From Chiua virens (taxonomy: Eukaryota > Basidiomycota > Agaricomycetes > Boletales > Boletaceae): DNA of 64,000 nucleotides. Each line of letters starts with the position of its first letter. The stretch's first letter is position 1. Both the position numbers and the translations under genes were made by a program. The notes beneath the pieces are model-generated. The model did not search any database. It was not told where the DNA came from and saw only the letters and a program-made list of their open reading frames with translations. The stretch spans positions 868,001 through 932,000 of the forward strand of contig JAHNUO010000013.1 in NCBI GenBank assembly GCA_019787685.1, written 5' to 3'. Shown piece by piece: positions 42,824-53,964 of the stretch.

Positions 42824-45800
42824 CCAGTTCAAAATGTTGATTCAACCGCTAACAAAAATGGCAATATCAAGTTCACCGCCACCCTCTGGGTTGCTCTTGG
42901 CAGAGTACTCCAACGTATCAAGTTCCACATCATCCACTGTGGTTCTGAAAACATGATCCTAGGACTCCCTTGGCTTAAAGCGACCAATCCGATCATTGAT
43001 TGGGTCGCCAAAACCATCACCATGTCTGCCCCCAAACCCGACCTACCTCCCATCACTACTGATGAACCAAAACATTCCATCAAGCTTGCTCACCCACCTT
43101 CAATCTGACCAGTCTGCCACCTCGATGTCAACCCTATATGGGACGGCAAACTCTATGACTACCTAGGCACTGAAACTGGGCACCGTTTTACGACCCAATC
43201 CATGCAACACTCTGTCAACCGAGTCATGCGAGCTGGACAATGCTTCATTTGGACCACTTAACCCAAGAGGCTTACCAATGCTACCACCCTTGTGGCCACA
43301 GCAAAGAAACCCAAGATCACCCTCCCTTCAGAGTATTCGGAATTCAAATCCATATTCGCAAAGGAACCCTTCAATCAGATGCCTCCCTCTAGGTCCTGCG
43401 ACCATGAAATCCATCTAAAAGACACCTTTCAACCGAAAAAAGTCAGGAAGGTCTACCCCTTGTTCCCAGACGAGCGCAAGGCCACAGACAACTTCATCGA
43501 CGAACATCTCACCAACGGCAAGATCTGTCCCTCAAACTCCTCCCCAAGCCTCTCCCTTCTTCGTCAAAAAGAAGGATGGCAAACTCCGTCCTTGCCAAGA
43601 TTATCACTATGTCAACAAACATACCGTTTGTGACGCCTACCCCCTTCCTCTCATCTCTGACCTCATCGACAAACTAAAAGACGCCAAACTGTTCACTAAG
43701 TTTGATGTCCAATGGGGTTACAACAATGTTTGTATCAAGGATGGACACCAATGGAAGGCCGCATTCATCACTCACCATGGTCTCTTTGAACCCATGGTTA
43801 TGTTCTTTGGACTGACCAACTCACCCACGATGTTCCAATGTTTCATGAACAAATCCTTCTGCAACATGATTGCTGAAGGATGGCTTGTCATCTACATGGA
43901 CAACCTCTTAATCTTCTCCAAGAACGAGGCTGAACACACAGAATGCACTAAACACGTTGAAGAAATAAAGAACGGGCTGGTGTGACAGGAACAGGGTTAG
44001 TAGAACTGTCAGATAGAAAGAAAAGGGATGGGTGCGAGTATGACTCGTCCCAAGGGGTTCTGAGGTTGGAGACGAAGTGTCAAGGCGTTGACAGGAGCTT
44101 TGAAAGCAATCCGGACGCGTTCCCGGGTGAAACCGTATGAAGGTCGACAAAACCGGCCGAAACGCGGACAGTCGGATAGTTCGGTGACAAGGCAGAGACT
44201 TGAGCACAACGGTGATCGAGTACGAGTAAGGGCGGATAGAGAAGATAGATAAACGGGCGAGGTGACTTAGAACACGAGAGAAAACGGGGATCGAAAGATG
44301 AAATTTTTTATTTACGAACACAAATTTTATAGTCTCAGGTATTCCCCGGGACTTTTACAGCGGATAAAGTATCGAATAAATAAGGGAAGCGTACGTATAC
44401 GGAGCTGACTCTCATGGAGATCGACCTGTGAAAAGGAAAACAATGTTCTGTCAAGGTGAGATAAGGTTTGATCCGTGAATCAATGGACTACCTTTAAAAT
44501 GTCGTACGACCCGACTATCCGTTCCTTATAACCAATCGGATACGTGTCGATAACACGGAACCGTCTAAAAAAATCTAAGAAGGTACGAAATAAAATAGAA
44601 ATTGGACAAAAGAGAGTTGATTAGTGTACATCGTGCGATCCCGATCGAGCAACCCGATTCGGTCACCTCGCGCGAAAACGTGTAGGAATGAAGAACAAAA
44701 CATACGAATATGGGTTGGATCCACTCGGATGGACACGGGACCATGATGGACGGGTAGGACAATCGATATGGGCAATCCGGGCATCCTGTAAACAAAGCGG
44801 GAACATGGGTTTATCACCTCAAGGGGTCATTGACTCCTACAACGTCCTTGCCCATATGAAGGAACTTGACCTTCATCTCAAACTCGAGAAGTGCCACTTT
44901 GCCACCACCGAGGTGGAATACCTCGGAATGATTGCCTGTCCTGGTGAGCTCACCATGGACCCTGTCAAGGTCGCTGGTATTGCCGATTGGCCAACTCTCA
45001 CCAAGCTCAAGGATGTCTGTTCATTCATGGGCTTCACCAACTTCTACCGTCGGTTCATCCCTGACTACTTGACCATTGCTCACCCACTTGTCAATCTCAC
45101 AAAAAAAGATGCTCCTTGGACTTGGGGAATCCCTCAGGTCACCACCTTTGAACGCCTCAAAAAGGCTTTCACCACGGAGCCAGTACTCTGGTTTCCTGAC
45201 ACCTCTAGACCCTTTGCCATCGCTACGGATGCTTCCAAGTACGCAACCGGTGGTGTACTCCTCCAGACCAATATCAATGGTGACTGGAAACCTTGCTCCT
45301 ACCTTTCGCAGTCCTTCAATGCTGTGGAACAAAACTATGACATCTATGATTGAGAACTCCTCGTGGTCATCAGATCCCTCAAGGCTTGGCACCACCACCT
45401 CCATAGAAGTGCACACCCTGTCATGGTCTTTTCTGACCACAAAAACTTGTCGTACTTCTGTCAACCCCAAAACTTGACCCGCCGACAAGCCTGTTGGCTC
45501 CTGGACCTTGCCAACTTTGACTTGGCATTTTCCCACGTCCCCGGGAAACTCCTCGACGGTCCTAACGCACTCTCCCACCATCTGGACCATATCACTCCCG
45601 AATCCAACAATGAAAATGTCACCCTCCTCCCCGACAATGTCTTTGTCAACCTCATCACTCTCAACCTCCAATCCCTCATCGCCAAATCATCTGCCGATGA
45701 CCCCCTTGTCCTCGACACCTTAAACGTGATGGATGGCGGCCTTCTGTCCTTCTTCTGCACCCACCTCTCTGATTGGAAATATGACGCAGGCATCCTGACC

Positions 45801-47140
45801 TATCAGGGCCATGTCTATGTTCCCCCCAACCTCAACCTCCAGCAACAGATTGTTGCCCAACATCATGATTCCCTCACCGCTGGTCACCCTGGCTTCTTGA
45901 AAACTTGTCAGCTGGTCACCACTGAATTTTGGTGGCCTGGCCTGGCTTCCTTCATCCATTCCTATGTCTCTGGTTGTACTGCTTGCCAACAACAGAAGGT
46001 CAACACACACCCGACCACACCACCCCTCTCCCTGATCCCCTCTGTGTGTTCTTGCCCATTCCAGAATATCTCTGTGGATCTCATCACAGATTTGCCCACT
46101 TCTGCAGAGGGCTATGATTCCCTTATGGTCATGGTTAACCACGGCCTTACAAAGGGGGTAATTCTTTGCTCAACCGTGAAAACTGCCAACTTTGTGGGAA
46201 TAGCCTGTCTTTTTTTCCACAAGGTATACATGCAGTTCGGCCTCTATGACAAAATAATCTCCAATTGTGGACCACAATTTGCCTCCGCCTTCGCCAAGGA
46301 ACTTGCACGACTCATTGGCTACCGCCTTTCCCTCTCTACCACCTACTATCCCCAATCAGACAGTGAAACAGAATGGGTCAACCAGGAAGTCAAAACCTAC
46401 CTGCACATGTATTGCCAGAACAATCCCACATCTTGGGCTGACCTACTCCCCATGGCTGAATTCGCACACAACCACCACCCCCACTTGGTCACAGGAAAAT
46501 CACCATTTTTCCTAATGATGGGTTATGAACCCCATCCCCTGCCTGCAATTGTTGCAGAAACCAAAATCCCTGCTGTTGAGGAACGCCTCAAAACCATTTC
46601 TGCCGCCTGCGATGAAGCCCTCACCACCCACGAACTCACTTGCCAAGCTATGAAAGCCCACTCCTTCAAAAGGTTCATACCCTTTGCCAAAGGAGATCAG
46701 GTTTGGTTGGAAGCCCACAATTTGAAATGGGAACTCATCTCCCCAAAACTCGCATCCCACCAAGAAGGACCCTTTACCATCATAGAAGTCCTTTCTCCAC
46801 TTACCTACCGACTCCACCTTCCCAAGACCTGGAAGATCCATCTGGTCTTCCATGCTTCCCTGTTATCACCCTATTGCAAAACAGAAACTTATGGCCACAA
46901 CTTCCCTAAACCGCCACCTGACCTTATCGCAGGCAAAGAAGAATACAAGATCGAGCAGATCTTGAAACATAACAAGAACCCACGGAACCACAAATTCCTG
47001 ATCTGATGGAAAGGGTATTCTGCCTCCGATGACTCATGGGAACCCGAATCCAATTTAGGAAATGCCAAGGACACAGTCGACACTTATAAACGAGGCCATC
47101 CCAAGGATTTTCCCTTCATCTGCTCCCTCACAACCCAACC
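42824..47140 (+). pseudogene. Element D pol: protease remnant, RT, RNase H, integrase, chromodomain (dead)
   Basis: The protease C-terminal half is visible (ENMILGLPWLKATNPIIDW); the DSG active-site part is not. RT starts near 43292 and carries a frameshift near 43530. Its active site reads YMDN instead of YMDD. A solo LTR (43958-44841) interrupts after CTKHV, and RT resumes LAHMKELDLHLKLEKCHF. RNase H (AIATDASKYATGGVLL) has a TGA near 45352. Integrase: HHDSLTAGHPG..CTACQQ, DLITDLPTS, then SNCGPQF where Asp should stand (SDRGPQF), and ETEWVNQEV. Chromodomain (EEYKIEQILKH, WKGYSASDDSWEPESNL) with TGA near 47004. The missing catalytic Asp residues in RT and integrase show it is inactive. Confidence 0.88.
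43958..44841 (-). repeat. Solo B-type ('low') LTR in D RT
   Basis: 884 bp with TSD ACGT (43954-43957 and 44842-44845). On the minus strand TGTAGGAGTCAATGACCCC..TTTATTTCTTCA, matching the 3' LTR of B. It ends the RT frame after CTKHV. Confidence 0.88.
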
Positions 47141-47201
47141 ACCACCATGACCATCTCGCTCACCACTCAGACCACCACCACCAACCCGCATCAACACCGT
47201 A

Positions 47202-48338
47202 ATGACCTACCACTCTTGCTCTACCCCCAACTTCGAAAATGAAATCACCCACTCAGTTCCTGTCTTCACCCCCACTGTGTCCATTCCTCATTGCCCACTC
47301 CCACCACCAGCGACCCCTGCCTCGAATGTCTCCACCCGATCCCCTTCTCCTGCTGTTTCAGCAGTTGCCTCCACAGGATGGGGAGGTCCTTCTCAATGGC
47401 CTGTTCCTTCTGAGCGCCCTAGTTGCGTTCATTCTCCTCTCCAGGCAGTACATCTTCCCTACCATTCCCACACCATCCACTCATCTTCGTCAACCCCCGA
47501 ATACTTTCGCTGTATGTGCAAACTCATCCTAGATCCTGTGATGGCCTTCCCCATCAAGCATCACCTAGACTTGAACTCGCCCCTCAACGCCCTCTATTTG
47601 GCGTATCTCCAATGTGAGCGCCTCACCTTCATCCAATCGGACATACTCAGCCGAGTCTGCCACTTCCACCTCCTTTCCATGGTCACCAGACAAATCCACA
47701 ACCAGATCCGTGCCTACCTTGAGCATGCATTACATCAAATGCAGATGGGGGAATTCTTAGAAGACTTCCACCACTACCAAACGGAGCTGTCCCTCTATCT
47801 CCGCTCTCCTGCACACCAGTCCTCTACTCCGTCTGCCTCCTCCAAACCATTTACAGAAGAGGAAATGATTGCCGGCAATCATGCTGAAGCCGAACACCTT
47901 TTTCAGACTGGTCAGGTATCCCTCCCCAACACTCACCCTCACTGGCACAAGGCCTGCTTCAAATGCCGAAAACTCAGCCATATCTGTATCAAATGCAGAA
48001 TGTACCAGTGCCCCATTTGTCTTACCTGGGCCCCAGGCCATATCCAGTCCTGCTGCCCTGGACGACCTCCTAGGGTACACACTTGCATCCCCCTTGCTGA
48101 CTGGCTTACTCCTGTGGCTGCTGGAACTACTTGGAGAAGGTGCTCCCCTCATCCCGCCATCCCATCTACATCGTCCTCCTCAACGAACTCATCTTCTTCA
48201 TCTCACCACAATGGCCACTCCATACTCCCTGTACCCCCACCTCAACAAACCTGCTGCCATGCACGACAGCATTCCACGTCTCCTGATCAACACTCGGCAT
48301 CCCCATGTGATGACCCCATTGACGACGAGGGCTACTAG
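47202..48338 (+). CDS. Extra 3' ORF of element D with Cys/His cluster
   Basis: 378 aa on the sense strand between the chromodomain and the 3' LTR. Ser/Pro-rich N-terminus, a central alpha-helical-looking part (HLDLNSPLNALYLAYLQCER, QIRAYLEHALHQMQMGEFL), then a dense Cys/His region (CFKCRKLSHICIKC, YQCPICLTWAPGHIQSCC; about 47956-48060) with paired CxxC units like tandem zinc knuckles, and a Ser/His-rich tail ending DDPIDDEGY. It stays open over its full length in an element whose pol is full of lesions. No family recognised; nucleic-acid binding is an inference from the zinc-binding pattern. Confidence 0.65.
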   Translation: MTYHSCSTPNFENEITHSVPVFTPTVSIPHCPLPPPATPASNVSTRSPSPAVSAVASTGWGGPSQWPVPSERPSCVHSPLQAVHLPYHSHTIHSSSSTPEYFRCMCKLILDPVMAFPIKHHLDLNSPLNALYLAYLQCERLTFIQSDILSRVCHFHLLSMVTRQIHNQIRAYLEHALHQMQMGEFLEDFHHYQTELSLYLRSPAHQSSTPSASSKPFTEEEMIAGNHAEAEHLFQTGQVSLPNTHPHWHKACFKCRKLSHICIKCRMYQCPICLTWAPGHIQSCCPGRPPRVHTCIPLADWLTPVAAGTTWRRCSPHPAIPSTSSSSTNSSSSSHHNGHSILPVPPPQQTCCHARQHSTSPDQHSASPCDDPIDDEGY

Positions 48339-48414
48339 TATGCCAATATCACCGGCAGTCCTGTTCATGATGCATTTGATTTCTAGTGATGATCTTTGCT
48401 TGATGCTTTGATTG

Positions 48415-48429
48415 TACTCGGGGGGGTAA
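48415..48429 (+). other. Polypurine tract of element D
   Basis: ACTCGGGGGGGTAA immediately before the 3' LTR, the expected plus-strand primer. Confidence 0.65.
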
Positions 48430-49134
48430 TGTTACAATTTCTTTCTTTCCTTCGTTTCACTTGTACTACTTCTTGTTACTCAATACCTAGGTATCTTCAT
48501 ACATTCATCCATACTTTGTTTCTCTTACATAACCAGCATCGGCATCACCCAATAGCTTACTCTCTTCCTTTCATGTCATCATCCGACGGCATTGCTCTTA
48601 CTCATTTCTTTCTCGTCATCATCCAATGGCTTTGCATTTGTCATTTCATCTTTGTCATCGTTTGCTGCCTTCACATCGTACGATTCCTCCTTTCAGCCCT
48701 TTTCCCTTCTGCTCTTCTTGGCCACCCCTTTTGGACACTTGGTCTGTGCACAATTCCTATAGTATAAATACCTCACAGTGTTACTCCTGTACCCTAGTCT
48801 TGATCTCCACAATCTAGCTGAGTATCACTGCTCCACTTGGACCCCTTCCTTGTGATCACTCAACCAGGGACTTCTCAAGTCGTCCCTTGACCACTCGGAC
48901 TCTACACAGTCAACCCATAACCATCGACCGTCCCTCAGGTATAGATTCCCAACCAGACAACTCTCAGCAACACCTGAGTTTTCACTCGTCTCTCTGGTAG
49001 CAATCCACTAACCAGAAACCCTTGTCTACTCTTCAGCACACCACGTACCAAGTGGTGGTTGTTTGAGTTATCACAGCCATTGATACTTAGTGCTTTTGCA
49101 GCTATGCTATGTCCTACCCAGAACTATTGTAACA
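48430..49134 (+). repeat. 3' LTR of element D (705 bp)
   Basis: Same length as the 5' LTR, differing mainly at CG/TG/CA positions, for example TCGTTACTCG against TTGTTACTCA near the start. Confidence 0.9.
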
Positions 49135-49674
49135 GGCTCTCTGTTGATCAATGTCACCAGTTTCAAGGGACAAGTCTCAGTTTTCCACTCAGTGGCAGCA
49201 ACGTTTCATGCCCCATCTGACACATCTGGGATCCACAGCATGCGATGTGAATAGATCTGTGCCACACCTTCTTGGAGAGGCCATGAAGCTCACAAAGACT
49301 GTGTCTTTATGGTTGTCAATGAGGATCGGTACGGGATGCGAGGGATGGTTGTTGGTCAAGTCCGTCTTTGTTTGTCATTTGTCTTCAGTGGCAAGATGTA
49401 TCCGTGTGCATTGGTTGACAGGTTTACACAAATAGGAAATGCTCCTGATCCAGTGACTGGGCTCTGGAAGGTTCATCTACAGGTAGATCGTTGTGGGCGA
49501 CGAGTTCAATCCGTTGAACACATTGATGTCATATATAGGGCAGCGCATCTGATTCCTGTATTTGGTGAGGGAGCCCTCCCCCCAGACCTTAATTCGACGC
49601 TCTCACTGGATGCATTTAACTCATACTATGTAAATAAATATGCCAATCACCACACAAATGAAATTGTGTTTTGA
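49135..49674 (+). pseudogene. C-terminal end of a Plavaka-like fungal DNA-transposon ORF
   Basis: The reading (with a likely frame change near 49300) gives VFHSVAATFHAPSDTSGIH, CVFMVVNEDRYGMRGMVVGQ, GKMYPCALVDRFTQIG, DPVTGLWKV, IDVIYRAAHLIPVFGEGALP and NSYYVNKYANHH, then TGA. This series recurs in large Agaricomycete transposon-borne ORFs, which I place with Plavaka/Kyakuja-type elements from memory. The start is cut off at D's 3' LTR and its missing part is not seen left of D. Confidence 0.6.
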
Positions 49675-50602
49675 TGAGACAGCTGAGACTTTGAGTTTCC
49701 AATCAGATTGGACTTTGCAGAATTTTTGTGAGTGGGAATGACATGTGACACATTCGAGTTGCAACGGAAATGTGTCACACTCATCCCACTTTCCTCAACT
49801 CCCCCTCAACCTCAAAACTCGTGTGGTATGTTCACTTCGCAACCCAATTATTTGTCGTTTGATACTCACCCTATGCAGTGTATTTAGATGTTATCCCCAT
49901 CTTCAGATTGACATGAAACAGCCCCAGCATATCCAGCTCATTCCTCTTGCCTTCGAGATGCCTAAACCATGTACCGCGGGCCTGGGTATGGGTAGGATAC
50001 AAGCAAAGCATGGGATGCAAGTCCTAACCTTTACTCACAGGTTACACCTATAGGACATGACATCAGATTGATAACACATGCAGGATTCTCTGGCCTCGTC
50101 AGGGTACACGTCACTCATGCATCATGTGGATTGATAGTATGTTCCACCCCCCACTCCCTGTTCTTGATGCCATCTGGCAATGCGACGTGTGCAGGACATG
50201 ATGTCGGATTGACAACAGTGTGTACTGCTTCCCTCGTGCTCCTATGCGACTAACCCTCACCAATGCTTTATCCCTCACCCACCCTCTCCAAGGTCCTTCA
50301 TGCCCCTAGTCGTGATATGGATCCGTTTCCAACATCTTGCAATATTATTTTGCCCTGTGTACCAAGGAGTGGCTTGCTCAGGTGATGTGCAACACTGCTG
50401 TTGGGAGTCTGTATTTGGATGCATGTCAATGGGATGAACAAGGCCAGCCCAACATCTTACAGCTCTAGCCTGCCGATTTCAGGACTTAGCTATTCTCCAA
50501 TGCCAACACAATCGTCGCTTGGTGATCGTATGGTACAAATAACCACGTTCATGGATGTTTCTATGCTGCCACCCAGTCAGTTCACCACCTTCGCCAGCAT
50601 GC
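49675..50602. other. Undetermined region, broken coding text
   Basis: Short open stretches only, for example one ending near 50466 with KEWLAQVMCNTAVGSL and LDACQWDEQGQPNILQL. Probably part of the same old transposon; no family assigned. Confidence 0.35.
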
Positions 50603-51309
50603 TGTAGAAAAGTAATAATTGATGATGTGAAGAAAGGTGGGGCGATAGGTTCGTCCCAAAGGGGGTTATGTTTGAAGGAATGATGGATTCAGGTTTGTCT
50701 AAGAGTCCTAGAGGCTGCTGGACGATCCGGAATGAAAAGCGGTCGATGTAAAAGTATCTGGGTGGAGGCGAGGCGATGAGAGTATTGATTCGAGTAGATG
50801 AGATGTAGAGGAACAATAGGACGAGGTAAAAGAGAAACTATCCAGCTCACTCATGCACGGGAGAGTAAACTGGAGATCTTCTGAACATAGAAAGACCATA
50901 TTTTTTTGTGTTAGAAACATGGTTTTATAGTCCTGGGCATAACCCAGGACTGTTAAAGGTAATCCAACCCTAAGTAAGTGTACAGGATTGACGTAGGGTG
51001 AGTATGGAAAGAAGGGGTGTCAAACCTTGTAGATGACAAAGAAAGGAAAGGTGTTAGGATAGTAATGACCTCAATAAGGCCAAATCGAGTAGAACAAGTC
51101 AAATCGGATGAAGCGGAATACGTACGAAAGAACCGGATTGGATCATGTTGACTCGGATTGGACTCGGATTGGGTTCGGATGATCTGTAAACGCTTGGAAT
51201 GAAACCGGGCTGGCACGAAGTCGATGGCGGATGAGATGGGAGATGATATGACATGATGAAGAGCGAGGAAAATGTATCCTACAACCGTAGGGAGTATCTA
51301 ACTCCTACA
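50603..51309 (-). repeat. Solo B-type ('high') LTR
   Basis: 707 bp, minus-strand TGTAGGAGTTAG..ACTTTTCTACA, flanked by ATGC (50599-50602 and 51310-51313). Open text runs across the site (TTFASM / MQNDKMLATF), so it interrupts an older unidentified ORF. Confidence 0.88.
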
Positions 51310-51669
51310 ATGCAGAACGACAAGATGCTGGCAACGTTTTCCATACCATCAACTGGTCTGTTTGTGCACGTAAGTTCGCAAGATATAGATTTGACCCCTC
51401 TTTCGCAAAGGATCAACTCACAGTATCTCGTGTCCCGCGGTGTTGTTCCCCTGAATAGCATATGGATGTTCAATGGCAATGCTTGATTGGCCATGTATAA
51501 CAACAATTTCACATCACCAGTTTGGTCTCTGTAAATGTGGTTCCTTTTTGTTGTGTTTATGCTTGGTCCTCACCATTTCCATCTTCTTGCTTACTTGCCT
51601 TGTATGTGTATGGCCTCACAAGGCTGGGGGTTGAAGGAGCGACACTGAGCAATGAACATTTCCCGTCTC
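51310..51669 (+). other. Downstream part of the unidentified interrupted ORF
   Basis: Open to TGA 51484-51486 (FVHVSSQDIDLTPLSQRINS, then VVPLNSIWMFNGNA). Not recognised. No gene seen to 51669. Confidence 0.35.
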
Positions 51670-51890
51670 TCATGTAGTCGTGCTATGATGATGCTAGTCC
51701 ATGCTAGGTCATACTAGGTTTGTGGCAAAATGATAGTCTAAGCTAGGTGATGCTAGGCTCATGGCAAATGATAGTCCGTGCTAGGTCGTGCTAGGTCATG
51801 CTAGTCAGTTGCTAGATTATACTGAAATATGCTAGGCTCTGCTAGGCTCTGCTAGACCTGCTAGTGCGTAATAGGTGGTGCACTTTTGCT
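51670..51890. repeat. TGCTAGG-rich repeat tract
   Basis: At least a dozen copies of (A/G)TGCTAGG(T/C) or GCTAGGC at irregular spacing. It may be U3 of the LTR relic that follows. Confidence 0.6.
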
Positions 51891-52153
51891 GATGTAGGGC
51901 CGTGTGAATTCATAATATACTATAGCTGACATACTATACTTTCCTTACATAGTAGTGTACAGCCACACATGTAGACTCTATAATAGCTCACTGGGCAACC
52001 TCAAGTCCCCAGTTCTTTTATACTCATATTCTTTCACTATACACTGCCTGAAGTGAATACTTGTCAGTATCATTTGTGAACACCACAGTCACTGGATAGC
52101 AGTCATACTTCATTGTACATAAATGAACTGCAACAAGCATCGTCCTTATATGA
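51891..52153 (+). repeat. LTR relic resembling 11340-11480
   Basis: Shares TAGTGTACAGCCAC(A/T)CATGTA followed by a TATA-like stretch and CCAGTTCTTTTA with 11360-11440. Cut at the right by element F. Confidence 0.4.
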
Positions 52154-52158
52154 CAACA
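52154..52158. repeat. Target-site duplication CAACA, left of element F
   Basis: CAACA here and at 60622-60626. Confidence 0.85.
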
Positions 52159-52713
52159 TGTCATATACTGCTCCATTCTCCATTCCTCCGGATATAACTC
52201 CATTTCTCTTAGACGATAACTCCGGGTTGATCTCCCTCAGGACACAACTCCGCGACCCCGGACCTCCATTACATACATATGTCTCCTCTTTTATTTTAGT
52301 ACATAACCTGTGTCTCGCTTACAAGCACAGCTCCGGCTTTCTCAGTACCCGACTTACCTCCGGCTATGTAGTTTCCTGATCTTCTGTCTTACTCAGTTCT
52401 TACCAACTCCATTACTAATCTCCATTCCACTCCGAGTATATAAACTGTAGTACCCTGACTGTGTACCCTTAGTCTGAATATTAGTTTATTTGTACAACTC
52501 ACTCCGAACACTCCGTAAGACCTTGACGGTCTTTACTCCGCTTGACTCCACTTTATGTGTTGAGTCATATATCTACCTCCGTTCTCCGCACGTCCGAAAT
52601 ATAGGGACAGACTGTGACAAGGGTGCACCACATACGGTGAAGCCAAGTCCCGTCCGACATTACAACTCCAGAGATCCGGAGTTGGCTACCTCCGAGTCGC
52701 ACGGTCTCTAACA
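52159..52713 (+). repeat. 5' LTR of element F (555 bp)
   Basis: TGTCATATACTG..GGTCTCTAACA. TATATAAA at 52437-52444 and predicted RNA start AGTCTGAATAT at 52471-52481, 34 nt downstream. Confidence 0.9.
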
Positions 52714-52715
52714 GT

Positions 52716-52726
52716 ATATTCAGACT
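52716..52726 (+). other. Self-priming site of element F
   Basis: ATATTCAGACT, two nt after the LTR, exactly complementary over 11 nt to 52471-52481. The neighbouring bases do not pair. Preserved in the relic gag leader at about 62210-62220. Confidence 0.82.
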
Positions 52727-52731
52727 GCTTC

Positions 52732-53964
52732 TTGTCATCAGTCACCTCACAACCTATGTCCTCTCACACCCGCCCTCAGACCAGTACTACTGGTATCTCT
52801 ACCTTGAACCTATCTGACACTACCTGCATCCAATCTCTCAGGAACCTCCTCAGTCATCGACGAACTCCCAAAGTCATCGAAGATTTCCGAGGTTTCTCCA
52901 CTCAACTTATCACATCCTCTGCCTCTCGAGCACCCGTATTCCTGGGTGCGCGAACTCCGTCTTCCCATAATCAATCTCTGAGTATTCTGGGCTCCTCCAA
53001 GGGACATCCCTCTGATGAACCCAACTCCGGAGATGACTTCTCTGACCCCGAAACCGAACTTGCCTCTGATGATACCTATGGGCAATTGACAAATGCAATA
53101 CAAAGTCTCACTCGCACCTCTCGTCACCCCTCCTCTAGCTCCTCCCCTCACACTAAAGTCAGAGAACCTGATCAGTTTGATGGGACAAGCCCCTGCAAAC
53201 TCCGAGTCTTTCTCGTTCAATGCGAGTTGAACTTCCAGGACCGTCCCAAGGCTTTCCGCTCAGACCATGCCAAAGTCACATTTGCACTGTCTTATCTGAA
53301 AGGAATTGCCCTTGAATGGTTTGAACCCGACCTCCTCGAATCTGACCCCTCCGTCTCCCGTCCCCTCTGGAAAGATCACTACACCGACTTCGTTCTGGAA
53401 CTCCAGATGAACTTTGGTCCGCACGATCCGGTCGGAGACGCGGAGTACGAACTCCGAGATCTGTCCATGAGTAATGGACAAAGGATCAACAAATATGTAG
53501 TTGAGTTTAACCGCTTAGCTGCTCAAGTCCGTGGTTATGGAGAAGGTGCTCTCCATACCCATTTCTACAATGGTCTGCCAAACCGCATCAAAGACGAAAT
53601 CTCTCGCATAGGCAAACCCCCAAGGCTCTCTGAAATGCGTTACATGGCGCAAGCTATCGATGCTCGCCATTGGGAGCGCAACTCCGAGATTAATCGCACC
53701 TCCACGCAATCCTCCAGAAACTCTGCATCCGCATCACCTCCTATCTCTGAATCCGACCAAGAATATGACTCCAACGACTCCGTCGAGTCTACCTCCACAC
53801 CCCAAGAACCTGAATCACCACTTGGAGAAGACGGTAAACTCACCTCCGTCGAACGTCAGAGACGTTTCGACCTCTTCTTATGTATGTTCTGTGGCCTCCC
53901 AGGACATAAGGCTAAGGACTGCCCCAAGTCCACTTCTCACTCTGCGAAGCCCCATGCTATGTGA
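52732..53964 (+). CDS. Element F gag
   Basis: 410 aa (ATG 52732, or 52756). Ty3-type capsid words: REPDQFDGTSPCKLRVFLVQ, KVTFALSYLKGIALEWFEPD, WKDHYTDFVLELQMNFGPHD, INKYVVEFNRLAAQVRGYGE, and a CCHC knuckle CMFCGLPGHKAKDC near the C-terminus. TGA ends the frame after SAKPHAM; from there the +2 frame continues with PTEPPTPDSVYSEGAL to 54112, so the original end may have lain further on. CpG-rich and otherwise intact. It packages the element's RNA. The enzymes must come from elsewhere. Confidence 0.88.
   Translation: MSSVTSQPMSSHTRPQTSTTGISTLNLSDTTCIQSLRNLLSHRRTPKVIEDFRGFSTQLITSSASRAPVFLGARTPSSHNQSLSILGSSKGHPSDEPNSGDDFSDPETELASDDTYGQLTNAIQSLTRTSRHPSSSSSPHTKVREPDQFDGTSPCKLRVFLVQCELNFQDRPKAFRSDHAKVTFALSYLKGIALEWFEPDLLESDPSVSRPLWKDHYTDFVLELQMNFGPHDPVGDAEYELRDLSMSNGQRINKYVVEFNRLAAQVRGYGEGALHTHFYNGLPNRIKDEISRIGKPPRLSEMRYMAQAIDARHWERNSEINRTSTQSSRNSASASPPISESDQEYDSNDSVESTSTPQEPESPLGEDGKLTSVERQRRFDLFLCMFCGLPGHKAKDCPKSTSHSAKPHAM

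Larger units (their letters stand above)
32729..49134 (+). mobile_element. Element D: decayed Ty3/Gypsy chromovirus with nested insertions
   Basis: LTRs 32729-33433 and 48430-49134 are both 705 bp, start TGTTACAATTTC and end CTATTGTAACA, and differ by scattered changes, mostly C/T and G/A. Order: LTR, self-priming site, gag, protease remnant, RT, RNase H, integrase, chromodomain, extra 3' ORF, polypurine tract, LTR. Four insertions lie inside (34148-34852, 35129-42035, 42365-42823, 43958-44841). No matching TSD: GCAGG on the left, GGCTC on the right. Confidence 0.9.

Noticed and set aside
51670..51890. CRISPR-like array
   Set aside because: Repeats are 6-8 nt at irregular spacing, without constant repeat length or unique spacers, in a eukaryotic setting.
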